A DNA stretch of 64,000 nucleotides from G963674665 sp963674665 (GCA_963674665.2 CAXXPL010000004.1:496001-560000); one strand, 5' to 3'. Shown: positions 48,808-58,392, counted from the stretch's first letter. Notes: generated from the letters alone by a model not told the origin. Numbers and translations are program-made.

Positions 48808-48835
48808 ATCTTATGTGTCGACGTGGGAAAGTCAA
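48808..48835 (-). promoter_or_regulatory. Candidate promoter of the pdxJ operon
   Basis: Read on the minus strand, TTGACT (48835-48830) and TAAGAT (48813-48808) are separated by 16 bases, about 40 bases before pdxJ. Confidence 0.4.
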
Positions 48836-48984
48836 GGCTGTAAAGGGCTTTGACGTGAAAAAACAGAAGCTTTTTCGACTGCTGACAACTATTGACGAAA
48901 GCCAGTTGAATGGATAGGTCTCTAAACCTTGGGAAGAGGCCCTGGAGGCGAAAACCTCAGCAGTCACCGACACAGAGAAGAATT

Positions 48985-50319
48985 ATGAATTTATGTATAG
49001 TAGGAACAGGCTATGTTGGGCTTGTGAGCGCGGCATGTTTTGCAGAGACCGGCAACTCCGTGTGCTGCGTGGATGTGAACCCTGAAATCGTGAAAACCCT
49101 GCAGGAAGGGAAGGTACATATCTACGAACCTGGGTTGGAAAGCCTGGTTCAGAGAAATTACAAAGAGGGACGCTTGCGTTTCACGACCAGTCTGAAGGAA
49201 GGCCTTGAAAACGCTCTGCTGGTGTTCATCACCGTGGGCACCCCCAGCAGGGACGACGGCTCCTGTGACCTGAGCTACGTTCACCAGGTAGCCCGCGAGG
49301 TCGGAGAGCTGATCGACGGCTACAAGATCGTGGTGGACAAATCCACGGTTCCGGTGGGCACGGCTGACCAAGTCAAGGCCATCATCGCCGGGGAGCTGGA
49401 AAAGCGCGGCAAGGACGTGGAGTTCGATGTGGTCTCCAATCCCGAATTCCTCAAGGAGGGAGACGCTGTCAACGACTTCATGAAGCCCGACAGGATCGTG
49501 GTGGGCACGGACAACGTGCGCACTGCGGAGATTCTCAAGGCCCTGTACTCTCCCTTTGCCCGCACCAGGGACAAGCTCATCGTCATGAGCGTGCGTAGCG
49601 CGGAGATGACCAAGTACGCGGCCAACTGCATGCTTGCCACCAAGATTTCCTTTATCAACGAAATCGCGAACATATGCGAAGAGGTCGGAGCGGACGTGCG
49701 TGACGTGCGCATGGGGATCGGCTCTGACACGCGTATCGGCTACAGCTTCATCTATCCCGGCGTGGGCTATGGCGGATCCTGTTTCCCCAAGGATGTCAAG
49801 GCATTGATTCGTACTGCCACGGATAGCGGCTACCAACCGCTGCTTCTTAACGCTGTGGATGATGTGAACAACCGTCAGAAAGTCAGCATGGGGCACAAGA
49901 TCTGCGCGTACTTCGAATCCCAGGGAGGGTGCGAGGGCAAGGTCCTGGCCCTGTGGGGGCTTTCCTTCAAGTCCAACACCGATGATGTGCGCGAGGCCGC
50001 TGCCCTGGCCATAATTCGTCATGTAACCGCCAAGGGGGTGCATGTGCACGCCTTTGACCCGGTGGCCGGACCCAACGCTGCGAGAGAGCTCGAAGGTGTC
50101 CCCAACGTGACCATCGTGGAGGAGCAGTACAAGGCCCTGGAAGGGGCGGACGCGCTGGCTGTGGTCACGGAGTGGAAGCAGTTCCACAGCCCGGATTTCG
50201 ACCGTATCAAGTCCAGCCTGCGTTCACCCGTGATTTTCGACGGGCGCAATCTCTATTCGCCGAACCATCTGGTGGAAGCTGGTTTCACATATCACTGCGT
50301 GGGGCGTGCGACTCCGTAG
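48985..50319 (+). CDS. ugd: UDP-glucose 6-dehydrogenase
   Basis: The 444-residue enzyme oxidises UDP-glucose twice with NAD to UDP-glucuronate, a precursor for surface polysaccharides. The NAD fold (IVGTGYVGLVSAACFAETG), SNPEFLKEGDAV, the catalytic Cys in GVGYGGSCFPKD (near residue 263), and GLSFKSNTDDVREA are all clear. ATG 48985 has AGAGAAG upstream; the longer frame from 48910 has no family match. It is monocistronic, bounded by its own terminator. Confidence 0.93.
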   Translation: MNLCIVGTGYVGLVSAACFAETGNSVCCVDVNPEIVKTLQEGKVHIYEPGLESLVQRNYKEGRLRFTTSLKEGLENALLVFITVGTPSRDDGSCDLSYVHQVAREVGELIDGYKIVVDKSTVPVGTADQVKAIIAGELEKRGKDVEFDVVSNPEFLKEGDAVNDFMKPDRIVVGTDNVRTAEILKALYSPFARTRDKLIVMSVRSAEMTKYAANCMLATKISFINEIANICEEVGADVRDVRMGIGSDTRIGYSFIYPGVGYGGSCFPKDVKALIRTATDSGYQPLLLNAVDDVNNRQKVSMGHKICAYFESQGGCEGKVLALWGLSFKSNTDDVREAAALAIIRHVTAKGVHVHAFDPVAGPNAARELEGVPNVTIVEEQYKALEGADALAVVTEWKQFHSPDFDRIKSSLRSPVIFDGRNLYSPNHLVEAGFTYHCVGRATP

Positions 50320-50399
50320 ATGCAGTGCGGGGCGGACATCCCGCCAGGCTTGACGAGAAGCGAAGATGGCGTTCATTTCGCTTCTGAATGATAGAAATG

Positions 50400-50429
50400 A
50401 AAAGGGAGTGGTTTTTGCCACCCCCTTTT
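50400..50429 (+). terminator. Terminator after ugd
   Basis: AAAAGGGAGTGG (50400-50411) pairs with CCACCCCCTTTT (50418-50429) with one mismatch. A second hairpin, AGAAGCGAA / TTCGCTTCT (50356-50364, 50377-50385), lies before it. The intron-like element begins nine bases later. Confidence 0.75.
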
Positions 50430-50437
50430 CGCGTTTG

Positions 50438-51081
50438 GTGCGCCCGGCAGTGCGCGTGGTGCGTGAGCGCCATCCGGGCAGGTGTGGTGCCTGCCTGGTG
50501 ACTTGGAGGTGAAAGTCCTCCGCAGGCCCGACAAGGGGAACTGCTAGCCGGACGGCAAGGGTGTCCATCGCGAGATGGAATCCGAAGGAAGCCGCAGGCA
50601 AAATGCTGACCCAACGAACAGAAATCACATACGCGGCGGCTATGCCGGGTGAGGAGGCGCATATCTTCAATGCCCTATACTTGTACGGAAAGCATGGACG
50701 TATATGCGGCGGGTATAAGCCGGAAGGTCGCGCGCATTACCCGGGGAGGTCTGTTCGCCCGCCATGTGCTATCGGCACGGTAACGTGTCGAGATGGGCGA
50801 ACAGAAGTCAGCCGAGGCCATAGTAGTCGACCTAACCACTCGACGAAGGGCCAAACCTGCCAAGCGGGGCATGAAAACTGTCTTCCGTTTGGATCGAGCA
50901 GATACCCGTAAGGGGCCTTAAGGCTGGAAGTAACGGACGCAATCCGTGAGGTAAGGCTGGGTGCTTGTAGTCCGACAGGTATTCAAAGAAATGACGCCAA
51001 GCAGGCAGGAACCGTTGTGGTACGGAACCGTATGCCCGGTGGTGTGTGAGGACGGGGGCGCGAGCCCCCCTCCTACCCTAT
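50438..51081 (+). ncRNA. ORF-less group II intron, probably degenerate
   Basis: The 644-base element starts with the group II 5' consensus GTGCG (GTGCGCCCGG). It contains family hallmarks in order: AAGTCCTCCGCAGGCCCG, CTGCTAGCCGGACGGCAAGG, GAAGGAAGCCGCAGGCAAAA, GAACAGAA and the domain II/III-like AGTCAGCCGAGGCCATAGTA. It ends with GAGGACGGGGG..CCCCCC and TCCTACCCTAT, the domain VI with its likely branch-point A. The intron-encoded reverse transcriptase is missing: domain IV holds no long ORF. Domain V (near 51014-51045) looks shortened. It lies just after the ugd terminator, a placement typical of some group II introns. Splicing, if any, would need a maturase from elsewhere. Confidence 0.7.
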
Positions 51082-51247
51082 GCCTCTGACAACAAGAGTA
51101 CCCGGTTCTCGGCAGCCTGACTCTGTCCGGGAAGACCCGGAAAAGCGGAAACAGATTTATAATTGGCGGGAAATGCGCCGGAATCAGTACTGTTGCCCGT
51201 TGTATGGAAGAGTGGGAATATGAATCGTTGCCGGGAGTGGTTCATGG
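51082..51247. other. Region downstream of the intron
   Basis: This 166-base stretch between the intron and the minus-strand small gene holds no recognised gene, repeat or RNA. It may include the 3' exon of the intron and the terminator of the small gene. Confidence 0.3.
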
Positions 51248-51463
51248 TCAGCTCACCAAGCGCAGGCAGGAACGGAACTGCAGTTCCAGAAGAATGATCT
51301 TTTCGTAATCCTGGGAGTAAAAGCCCTCGGTGGAAAGTTCTTCTTCGAGGAATTTTTCCAGGTACTGGGTCTCCTCCCAGAAATCGAGAAGTTCGTCGTC
51401 CGCCAGGGACTTGATCTGTTCGGATAGAGGAAAATCCTCGGTCTGCATGAAAAAACGGCCCAT
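51248..51463 (-). CDS. Small acidic hypothetical protein
   Basis: This protein of about 71 residues is not a family I recognise. It is acidic and helical, rich in Glu, Phe and Leu (LADDELLDFWEETQYLEKFL), with no membrane helix. ATG 51463 has AAGGAG upstream; ATG 51487 would add eight residues without an evident site. It lies alone between the intron and the intergenic region before cheW and may be specific to the group. Confidence 0.55.
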   Translation of the reverse strand: MGRFFMQTEDFPLSEQIKSLADDELLDFWEETQYLEKFLEEELSTEGFYSQDYEKIILLELQFRSCLRLVS

Positions 51464-51487
51464 GAATGATGACTCCTTGCTCGCCAT

Positions 51488-52007
51488 GTTGCTGCGGCCA
51501 AAGGCTGTGAGAGTCCGGAAAAAGGAACGGTTGCCTGGCGCGCCTGAAGGCGGCTCGCCTCTTGTATAAAAGCCGGAATGATTTTACAACCCTTAGCGGC
51601 GACTTGATCCAGGTGTGCGAATTATCCCTGGATTTCTATGGTTGTCAGCCTGTTGGCAAAATCGTATGATCTTTTTAACGAGGTACGGAAAGGCGAATTT
51701 CAAAATGTTTTGGCATACCGAACTGGGGTGAGTAGGGCAAAAAAGTGCCCGCTTGTGTTGTTATTCTAGCTGATTTTTGTCAAAAGGAAAGAATCTCCCG
51801 ATCTCTACCTCCCAAGGTCTTGGGAATCGGCAATCGCCACGTTTTTTCCAGGTCAATTGGGCAGTGGCTTTTTGGGGTGGGGTATTAAAAGCCGTGGGGG
51901 GGCGACTTTCATAGGGATGCGTGTCTGGCGCCTGTACCCGGACTGGTTATTGTCACGTTGTTTTTTGTTTTTTTCTAGCCCAGTATTCGTCGTACAAGAG
52001 GACGACC
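51488..52007. other. 520-base intergenic region before cheW
   Basis: The gap should hold the promoters of the small minus-strand gene and of cheW. It is less GC-rich than its surroundings, with several T-runs. I see no convincing sigma-54, sigma-28 or sigma-70 promoter and no RNA gene. Confidence 0.3.
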
Positions 52008-52484
52008 ATGGACGAAACACAGAAGAGACAGGATGCCGAGCTGCTACAGCTTGTGACTTTCAGTATTGGCGAGGAAGAATTCGGTGTCGATATCCTCAAG
52101 GTGCAGGAAATCATCCGGACCATGGAGATCACCAAGGTTCCCCGCGCCCCTGCCTTTGTGGAAGGGGTCATCAATTTGCGCGGGAAGGTTATCCCCATAA
52201 TTGACCTGCGGCGCCGTTTCGGTCTGCAATCCAGGGATCATGACAAGCACACCCGCATCATCGTGATCGAGATCAACAACATGATCGTGGGTTTTGTTGT
52301 CGATTCCGTGTCCGAGGTGCTGCGCATTCCCGCCAACACCGTGGAGCCGCCGCCACCTGTGGTCGCTGGCCTGGAATCCGAGTACATCAGTGGCGTGGGC
52401 AAGCTTGAGGACAGGCTGCTCATCCTCCTGGACCTCGACCGTCTGCTTTCCGGAGAAGAGCGCAACATGCTCAACGCAATCTAG
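52008..52484 (+). CDS. cheW: Chemotaxis coupling protein CheW
   Basis: CheW (158 residues) couples chemoreceptors to the kinase CheA. The signature strands are QLVTFSIGEEEFGVDILKVQ, the receptor-facing VPRAPAFVEGVINLRGKVIP and VVDSVSEVLRIPANTVEPPP. AAGAGGAC precedes ATG 52008. No other chemotaxis gene is in the window, so it acts with components encoded elsewhere. Confidence 0.93.
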   Translation: MDETQKRQDAELLQLVTFSIGEEEFGVDILKVQEIIRTMEITKVPRAPAFVEGVINLRGKVIPIIDLRRRFGLQSRDHDKHTRIIVIEINNMIVGFVVDSVSEVLRIPANTVEPPPPVVAGLESEYISGVGKLEDRLLILLDLDRLLSGEERNMLNAI

Positions 52485-52563
52485 AACGCCCTTTGGGCGG
52501 TCGGGCGGCCATGGGGCCGCCCCCTGGATCGCGTTTCTCCAAACTTCCGCCTCGGAGGCGGAT

Positions 52564-52600
52564 GCCCTCATATCCTCTCGTCGAGAGGCGAGGGCTTTTT
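52564..52600 (+). terminator. Terminator after cheW
   Basis: GCCCTC (52564-52569) and GAGGGC (52590-52595), with an inner CCTCTC/GAGAGG stem, are followed by five T residues. A GC-rich hairpin (GGGCGGCC / GGCCGCCC, about 52502-52521) lies just upstream. Confidence 0.75.
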
Positions 52601-52636
52601 GTGTCTTGAATCTTAACAAGTTGCAGTTTCTCACTA

Positions 52637-55600
52637 GTGAAAAAAACATCGCCGTATGCCTTGCCTGCCTTTGTGCAAGAGGTGCTTCGCGAAGCAGGCC
52701 GTTCTGAGATTGTTTGTAAAAGTGGACCCGCGACCCTCGCGTTTCTGGCCCATGCCCTGCTCGGGCAAGGTGCCAGCCCTGTAGTCGTGGTCAAAGACCA
52801 GGCCGAACTCGTTGCCGTGAGGGGGGTGCTGCGGCTTCTCGCCCCGAGAACCCAGCAGGACCTCAGATATGAACCCTGGCTCATCCTGCCTGCCTTTTTA
52901 CGGCCAGACGGCCGAGGAGGGCAGCGTGGCCTCGACTGGCCCCGCCGTTTGGCCTGCCTGCATGCCTTGGATCTCGGAGGCCCGCGCGGATTGTTGCTCA
53001 CCGCCGACAATCTGCTTGCCAAGTGGCCTCCGAGAAACTTTTTCGAGCACAACAGCCTCGACCTTCGCAAGGGCGAGGAACTTTCCACCGAAATGCTCCT
53101 GGAACAGGCCGCCATGTGGGGCTATGAACGCGCCCCCCTGGTGACACGCCCCGGTGAGATGGCCATGCGTGGTGACATCCTGGACATTTTCGCTCCGGGA
53201 TACGACACCGCCCTGCGCGTGGAGTTCTTTGGCGACACCATCGAGGACCTGCGCCTGTTCGACCCCGTCACCCAGCGCTCCAAGGCGGATATCCATGAGG
53301 CGGTGGTACTGCCCGTCCGCCCCACTGTGGCGGATCCGGCGAGCTGCCGCGAGGCCCGGGATTATTGGACATCCCTGAGAAGGTCCAAGGCCATGGACGC
53401 CGCCATGGAGCAGGAGCTGCTGCGGGGTTTGGAACAAGGCCTGGGACCGGAGTTTCCGGGCCTGATGTACGAGAACGCCTCCCTGCTCGAGGATTGGTGG
53501 GCCCGGAATCCCGTGCTCATGCTCTCCTCCACAACGGAAAAGGACGCCAAGGGATTCTCCGAGGCCTTTCTGGAAGAGGCGGAGTGGGCCTGGGAGCGCT
53601 ATCTGAGCGACCATGCTGCCTCCGATATGCCGCCCTCCCTGGTGCTGCGCGCCACCGAGACTCTGGACGAGGTGATGCTGGGGAACCGGCGTCTGCTGTT
53701 CGAGGAGCTCAGCATCGGCGTGGAGAAGCGCGGGCACGACATGCAGGAGATCGTGCTCGAGGATTTCGACGCTCTGCTTGCCAGGTTCCTGGATCGCCGG
53801 GACGAGTTGGACAGGGACCGCCCCTGGCATACCCTTGTCGATCTGCTCAAGGATTGGGACCGGACCAGGCGGCAGACCATTCTTGCGTTTCACAGTGACC
53901 AGGGGCGCAGAAAATTTCTCAAGCTGGCGGAAGAGGAAGGCCTTCGTTTCCACCTGGAGTACGACCATGCGGCCCAGGGATTGTTTGCCCTCACCGGGGT
54001 GTTGGAGCGTGGTCACGACCTGATCTGGAGCCAGTCGCTCATCCTGGGCGAGTCGGTGCTTCAACCCCGGGCCAAGTCCAGAGCCCGCATCAAGGATCGC
54101 GCCTTCGAAGGACTGAAAACCTACGAGGGACTGGCACTGGGCGATCTGCTGGTACACCGGGACTACGGACTGGGGCGTTTTGGCGGCCTCAACCAGCTGG
54201 ACGTGGGCGGGGTGGCCAACGATTACCTGTTGCTGTTGTATCAGGGCGAGGACAAGCTCTATCTCCCTGTGGACAGGCTCTCCCAGGTGCAGGCCTACAA
54301 GGGGAGCGAGGACGTCGAGCCCTCTCTGGACAAATTGGGCGGCGTCGGCTGGACCCGCACAAGGGAGAAGGCCCGCAAGGCCATCGAACAGATCGCCCGC
54401 GACCTCGTGGAGATGTACGCCTACCGCAAGGTGGCCAAGGGCTTCAGCTACGGCCCGATTAACGAAATATACCGGGAGTTCGAGGCGTCTTTCGGCTTCG
54501 AGGAGACACCGGACCAGGCCCGGGCCATCCAGGACGTCCTGGACGATATGGAGCGCCCGGAACCGATGGACAGGCTGGTATGCGGCGACGTGGGCTTCGG
54601 CAAGACCGAGGTGGCCATGCGTGCGGCCTTTCGTGCGGCTCTGGAGGGGCGTCAGGTTGCGTTGCTGTGCCCCACCACAGTTCTGGCCGAGCAGCATTAT
54701 CAAAATTTCCGCAGCAGGTTGCAGGGGTTCCCCGTGAACGTGGGCATGCTCAGCCGATTCGTCCCGGCAAAGAAGCAGGCTCAGGTCCTGGATGCCACCA
54801 AAAGGGCGCAGATCGATATCCTCATCGGTACGCACCGCCTACTTTCCAAGGATGTGGATATCCCCAACCTCGGCCTGCTGGTGCTGGACGAGGAGCAGCG
54901 CTTCGGCGTGAAGCACAAGGAGCGCCTCAAGAGTCTGCGCAAGAATATTGATGCTCTCACTCTTACGGCCACGCCTATTCCCCGGACCTTGCAGCTTTCC
55001 CTTTCCGGAATCAGGGAACTCAGCGTCATCGAGACCCCGCCCAGGGAGCGCAAGGCGGTCGCCACCTCGCTGCTGGAGCGGGAAAAGGGGCCGCTCAAGT
55101 CCATTCTGGCCCGGGAGCTGGAGCGCGGAGGGCAGGTGTTCTGGGTGCATAACCGGGTGCAGGGCCTGGACAGGGTGGAGGAGTTTGTCCGGGAGTTGGC
55201 TCCGGAGGCCAGAATCGCCCAGGCTCACGGTCAGATGAACGAACGCAGGCTGGAAGACGCCATGCACAAGTTCTGGCATGGTGAGATCGACATCCTGGTT
55301 TGCACGGCCATCATTGAATCCGGATTGGATTTTCCCCGAGCTAACACCCTGGTTGTCGACCAGGCCCAGATGTTCGGGCTGGGGCAGCTCTACCAACTGC
55401 GTGGCCGGGTGGGGCGTTCAGACCGTCAGGCCTATGCCGTCTTTGTCGTTCCCGACCTGGAGCGGCTCACGGACGTGTCGCGCAAACGGTTGAAAATCGT
55501 CCTGGACATGGATTATCTTGGCGCCGGTTTCCAGGTAGCCATGGAGGATCTCAGGCTCCGTGGAGCGGGCAACATATTGGGAGAATCCCAATCCGGGCAT

Positions 55601-56146
55601 ATCGCGAAAGTGGGACTGGACCTTTTTCTTGAAATGCTTGAAGAAGAGGTTCGCCGTTTGCGCGGAGGAGCGGTTCGAGAGGAGACGGACCCGGAGATCA
55701 GTATCGGGTTCCCGGCCCATATCCCGGAAAGCTACATGCCGGATGCCGCGGACAGGCTGCGGTTCTACAAGGGCTTTTCATCGGCTCAAAGCGCCGATAC
55801 CCTGGAAGAGCTCGAAGCCGAGGTCCGGGACCGTTTCGGCCCCTTGCCCGACGCTCTGCGCGATTTTTTGGAGGTTCTGGCCCTGAAGCGGGTGATGTCA
55901 CAGCTTCAGGTGGTCAAGGCCGAACTCGGGGAGACCCTTGTCCGGATGACTTTCAGCCAGGACACCAGCGCGGTGGATCCGGGGCGGCTTGTGGAATGGG
56001 TGGCCGGGCACATGGACCGGGCCAGGCTCAAACCACCGTCCACCCTGGAACTACGGCTCGATCAAAACTCCAACCGCCGCAAAGCGTTGCGAGGGGTTGC
56101 GCGGGATCTGGAGATCCTGGCCAGGCAACCCGCCACGGCTGCGTGA
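52637..56146 (+). CDS. mfd: Transcription-repair coupling factor
   Basis: Mfd (1169 residues) removes RNA polymerase stalled at DNA damage and recruits UvrA. In order: an N-terminal UvrB-like module, the CarD-like RNA polymerase-interacting domain (GDLLVHRDYGLGRFGGLNQL near 500), and the helicase core. The core has Walker A CGDVGFGKTEVAMRAAFRA (near 650), DEEQRFGVKHKERLK, TATPIPRTLQ and QLRGRVGRSD, ahead of the C-terminal TRCF domain. The start GTG 52637 lacks a clear ribosome site but gives a normal N-terminus. Confidence 0.95.
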   Translation: MKKTSPYALPAFVQEVLREAGRSEIVCKSGPATLAFLAHALLGQGASPVVVVKDQAELVAVRGVLRLLAPRTQQDLRYEPWLILPAFLRPDGRGGQRGLDWPRRLACLHALDLGGPRGLLLTADNLLAKWPPRNFFEHNSLDLRKGEELSTEMLLEQAAMWGYERAPLVTRPGEMAMRGDILDIFAPGYDTALRVEFFGDTIEDLRLFDPVTQRSKADIHEAVVLPVRPTVADPASCREARDYWTSLRRSKAMDAAMEQELLRGLEQGLGPEFPGLMYENASLLEDWWARNPVLMLSSTTEKDAKGFSEAFLEEAEWAWERYLSDHAASDMPPSLVLRATETLDEVMLGNRRLLFEELSIGVEKRGHDMQEIVLEDFDALLARFLDRRDELDRDRPWHTLVDLLKDWDRTRRQTILAFHSDQGRRKFLKLAEEEGLRFHLEYDHAAQGLFALTGVLERGHDLIWSQSLILGESVLQPRAKSRARIKDRAFEGLKTYEGLALGDLLVHRDYGLGRFGGLNQLDVGGVANDYLLLLYQGEDKLYLPVDRLSQVQAYKGSEDVEPSLDKLGGVGWTRTREKARKAIEQIARDLVEMYAYRKVAKGFSYGPINEIYREFEASFGFEETPDQARAIQDVLDDMERPEPMDRLVCGDVGFGKTEVAMRAAFRAALEGRQVALLCPTTVLAEQHYQNFRSRLQGFPVNVGMLSRFVPAKKQAQVLDATKRAQIDILIGTHRLLSKDVDIPNLGLLVLDEEQRFGVKHKERLKSLRKNIDALTLTATPIPRTLQLSLSGIRELSVIETPPRERKAVATSLLEREKGPLKSILARELERGGQVFWVHNRVQGLDRVEEFVRELAPEARIAQAHGQMNERRLEDAMHKFWHGEIDILVCTAIIESGLDFPRANTLVVDQAQMFGLGQLYQLRGRVGRSDRQAYAVFVVPDLERLTDVSRKRLKIVLDMDYLGAGFQVAMEDLRLRGAGNILGESQSGHIAKVGLDLFLEMLEEEVRRLRGGAVREETDPEISIGFPAHIPESYMPDAADRLRFYKGFSSAQSADTLEELEAEVRDRFGPLPDALRDFLEVLALKRVMSQLQVVKAELGETLVRMTFSQDTSAVDPGRLVEWVAGHMDRARLKPPSTLELRLDQNSNRRKALRGVARDLEILARQPATAA

Positions 56147-56163
56147 ACGCGGACAGAGACACT

Positions 56164-57276
56164 ATGAGAATCCTGACCTCTGCACTTTTTCTGGCCCTGT
56201 CGGCTTTCCTGGTCCTGTGCGCTGGGTGCGACCAGGAGGCCAGCGAAGTCGGGGTGGTGGCCCGGGTCAACGGCTATCCCATCTACCTGACCGATGTGGA
56301 GGCCAAGTACGACCTCTCGCATCTTGGTTGGGCCGGCTCTGTCTCCCCTTCTTTGGGCAAACTCAAAAGGGAGTACAATGACATCCTTGCCGGGCTTATC
56401 GTACAGGAGTTGATTTTTCAGGTCCTGGACGAGAAGGGCTTTACGGTTACCAACGAGGAGATGCTTCAGACCGAGGCGCGCATCCGTGCCGACTACCCCA
56501 AGGGCATGTTCGAGCAGGTGATGATCGAGGAGTACATCGATCTGGATATCTGGCGCAGACAGTTGCGCGCTCATCTTGCCTACGAGAAATTTCTGAACAA
56601 GATTCTCCGCCCCCGGATCACGATTTCCAAGGATGGGATCCAGGCCTACTACGAGGCGCACAAGATGGAGTTCAACGTGCCGGCGAGGGTGGCTTTTTTG
56701 CTCGTCTCCGGTCCGGACAAGGAAGTTCTGGGGCAGGCTGTAGCCCTGTTCCAGCAGGGGGCGGACGCCCGCAAGATAGAGCGCCAGCTCTCCGGCGTGA
56801 AAACCCAGGAGATCAAGATTCCACTGGATCAGCTGACTAAAAAATGGGCGAGCGCCCTGCAGGAGGTTGATCCGGGCGATGGCAGCCGTGTCCTGTCCGC
56901 GCAGCAGGGATACGAGTTGTTGATCCTGCAGGACAGGCAGCCCGCCAGGCAACTTTCAGTGACGGAAGCCACACCCATGATCGAAAATGTTCTCATGGAA
57001 GGCAAGCTGCAGCAGGCCTATGTGGCTTGGCTGGAAAACGAGATCAGCGGCGCGGACATATTCGTCAGTCAGCATCTTATGGCCACCGGGCAGGAGGCGG
57101 AGGATGAGCTGGAAGAGCAGGAACCCGGCAAGGCCATCGATGATTCCGGCCAACCCATGGAGGAGGCGTCCCAGGAATCCGTGGAGGAGGCTCCTGTTCC
57201 TGTGGACGATTCACAGCAGCCGCCCATGGAGGAACTTGAAGATACCAACGCCACTATGGAGGGGAAGGGTTCCTGA
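56164..57276 (+). CDS. SurA-like periplasmic chaperone lipoprotein
   Basis: The product of about 370 residues has a signal peptide ending in lipobox LCAGC (lipidated Cys at residue 22) and a SurA-type N-terminal chaperone region (VARVNGYPIYLTDVEAKYDL, RPRITISKDGIQAYYEAHKM). A weak parvulin-like part follows, and the tail is acidic and low in complexity. It probably escorts outer-membrane proteins. It begins 17 bases after mfd and is followed by a second SurA-like gene. Confidence 0.8.
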   Translation: MRILTSALFLALSAFLVLCAGCDQEASEVGVVARVNGYPIYLTDVEAKYDLSHLGWAGSVSPSLGKLKREYNDILAGLIVQELIFQVLDEKGFTVTNEEMLQTEARIRADYPKGMFEQVMIEEYIDLDIWRRQLRAHLAYEKFLNKILRPRITISKDGIQAYYEAHKMEFNVPARVAFLLVSGPDKEVLGQAVALFQQGADARKIERQLSGVKTQEIKIPLDQLTKKWASALQEVDPGDGSRVLSAQQGYELLILQDRQPARQLSVTEATPMIENVLMEGKLQQAYVAWLENEISGADIFVSQHLMATGQEAEDELEEQEPGKAIDDSGQPMEEASQESVEEAPVPVDDSQQPPMEELEDTNATMEGKGS

Positions 57277-57398
57277 CGGCCTGTTGCAAAACAGCATGAA
57301 ACAGTGTAGCCTTTTTTTATTATTTTAGTTTTGTAATGTTTTGTTTCTTTCGTATATACTCGAAGTCGACAAATGCAGTGAGTATGGAGGGTGGGTCC

Positions 57399-58337
57399 TT
57401 GCGCAAATTGTGTGTAATTGCCATGCTGGTGCTGTTTTGCTGTATCTCTGCAACAACACAGGCGGCTCAAGTTGTGGATAGAATCGTGGCAGTGGTCAAT
57501 GGTAGCATGATCACTCTTGCCGAGGTCAATAGAGCTCTTGAAATGTTTCTTCAGTCCAGCGGGTCCAGTCTCGACGCGACATCCGATGCTCCTGAAGTCC
57601 AGAAGCTGCGCAAAGAGATACTTGATAACAAGATCAATGAAATATTGCTTAGCGATTTGGCCAAGTCATACAACATCGAGGTTTCTGACTCCGAAATCAA
57701 GAGCTACATGGATTCTTTCAAGGAGCAGAACAAGGTCGATGACGAGCAGCTGGCGCAGCAGCTCGCCGCTCAGCATTTGACCCGGGAGGAGTTCGAGGAG
57801 TCCATCCGGAACAACATGCTGCGCAGAAGGATCATCACTGTTCTCGTGAATCGCAAGGTCATAGTGACTGACGACCAGATTCGCGACTACTACGAAGCGA
57901 ACAAGGCCACCCTCAGCGGTGCGTCAGGTGTACGTCTCCGGTTGATCGTGTTCCCCGACGGCGCGGATGCCGCCGGAGTGCGCGCCAAGATCGATTCCGG
58001 GGAGCTGTCCTTCGCCGACGCCGCCAAGTCCATGTCCATCGGACCGGGTGCCGAACAGGGTGGGGATCTCGGCAATGTGGAGCTCAAGGACCTGGTTCCG
58101 GAGCTGCGAGACGTGGCTACGACGCTGCAGCCCGGACAGGTGAGCCAGCCTTTTCTTCTCAAGGACAAAAAGGCCATCATCCAGCTCGACAGCGCGGTTG
58201 CCGCTTCCGGTCCGCCTCCTCTGGAAGAGGTCAAAGATCAAATTCGCGCCAAATTGATGGAACCGGAACAGGACAAGCTGTTCCAGGAACTGATCGACCG
58301 GCTTCGCTCCAACGCGGTTCTGGACATCAGGCTCTAG
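57399..58337 (+). CDS. SurA-type peptidyl-prolyl isomerase
   Basis: This secreted protein of about 312 residues has a signal peptide (RKLCVIAMLVLFCCISATTQA) and a SurA N-terminal chaperone domain (VDRIVAVVNGSMITLAEVNR). A parvulin isomerase domain follows, with the telltale GAEQGGDLGNVELKDLVPEL and VSQPFLLKDKKAIIQL. It should assist folding of outer-membrane proteins. TTG 57399 is preferred because GGAGGGTG is then well spaced; ATG 57384 is also in frame. It is the second of two tandem SurA-like genes. Confidence 0.87.
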   Translation: MRKLCVIAMLVLFCCISATTQAAQVVDRIVAVVNGSMITLAEVNRALEMFLQSSGSSLDATSDAPEVQKLRKEILDNKINEILLSDLAKSYNIEVSDSEIKSYMDSFKEQNKVDDEQLAQQLAAQHLTREEFEESIRNNMLRRRIITVLVNRKVIVTDDQIRDYYEANKATLSGASGVRLRLIVFPDGADAAGVRAKIDSGELSFADAAKSMSIGPGAEQGGDLGNVELKDLVPELRDVATTLQPGQVSQPFLLKDKKAIIQLDSAVAASGPPPLEEVKDQIRAKLMEPEQDKLFQELIDRLRSNAVLDIRL

Positions 58338-58392
58338 GCTCCCTCTTGGGGTGGGCTGACCATCAACTGGCGACAGCTACGGGAATTGCGTG

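Noticed and set aside
50438..51247. Prophage or integrase-type insertion in the gene-poor zone
   Set aside because: No integrase, att repeat, tRNA end or phage gene was seen; the sequence fits a group II intron.
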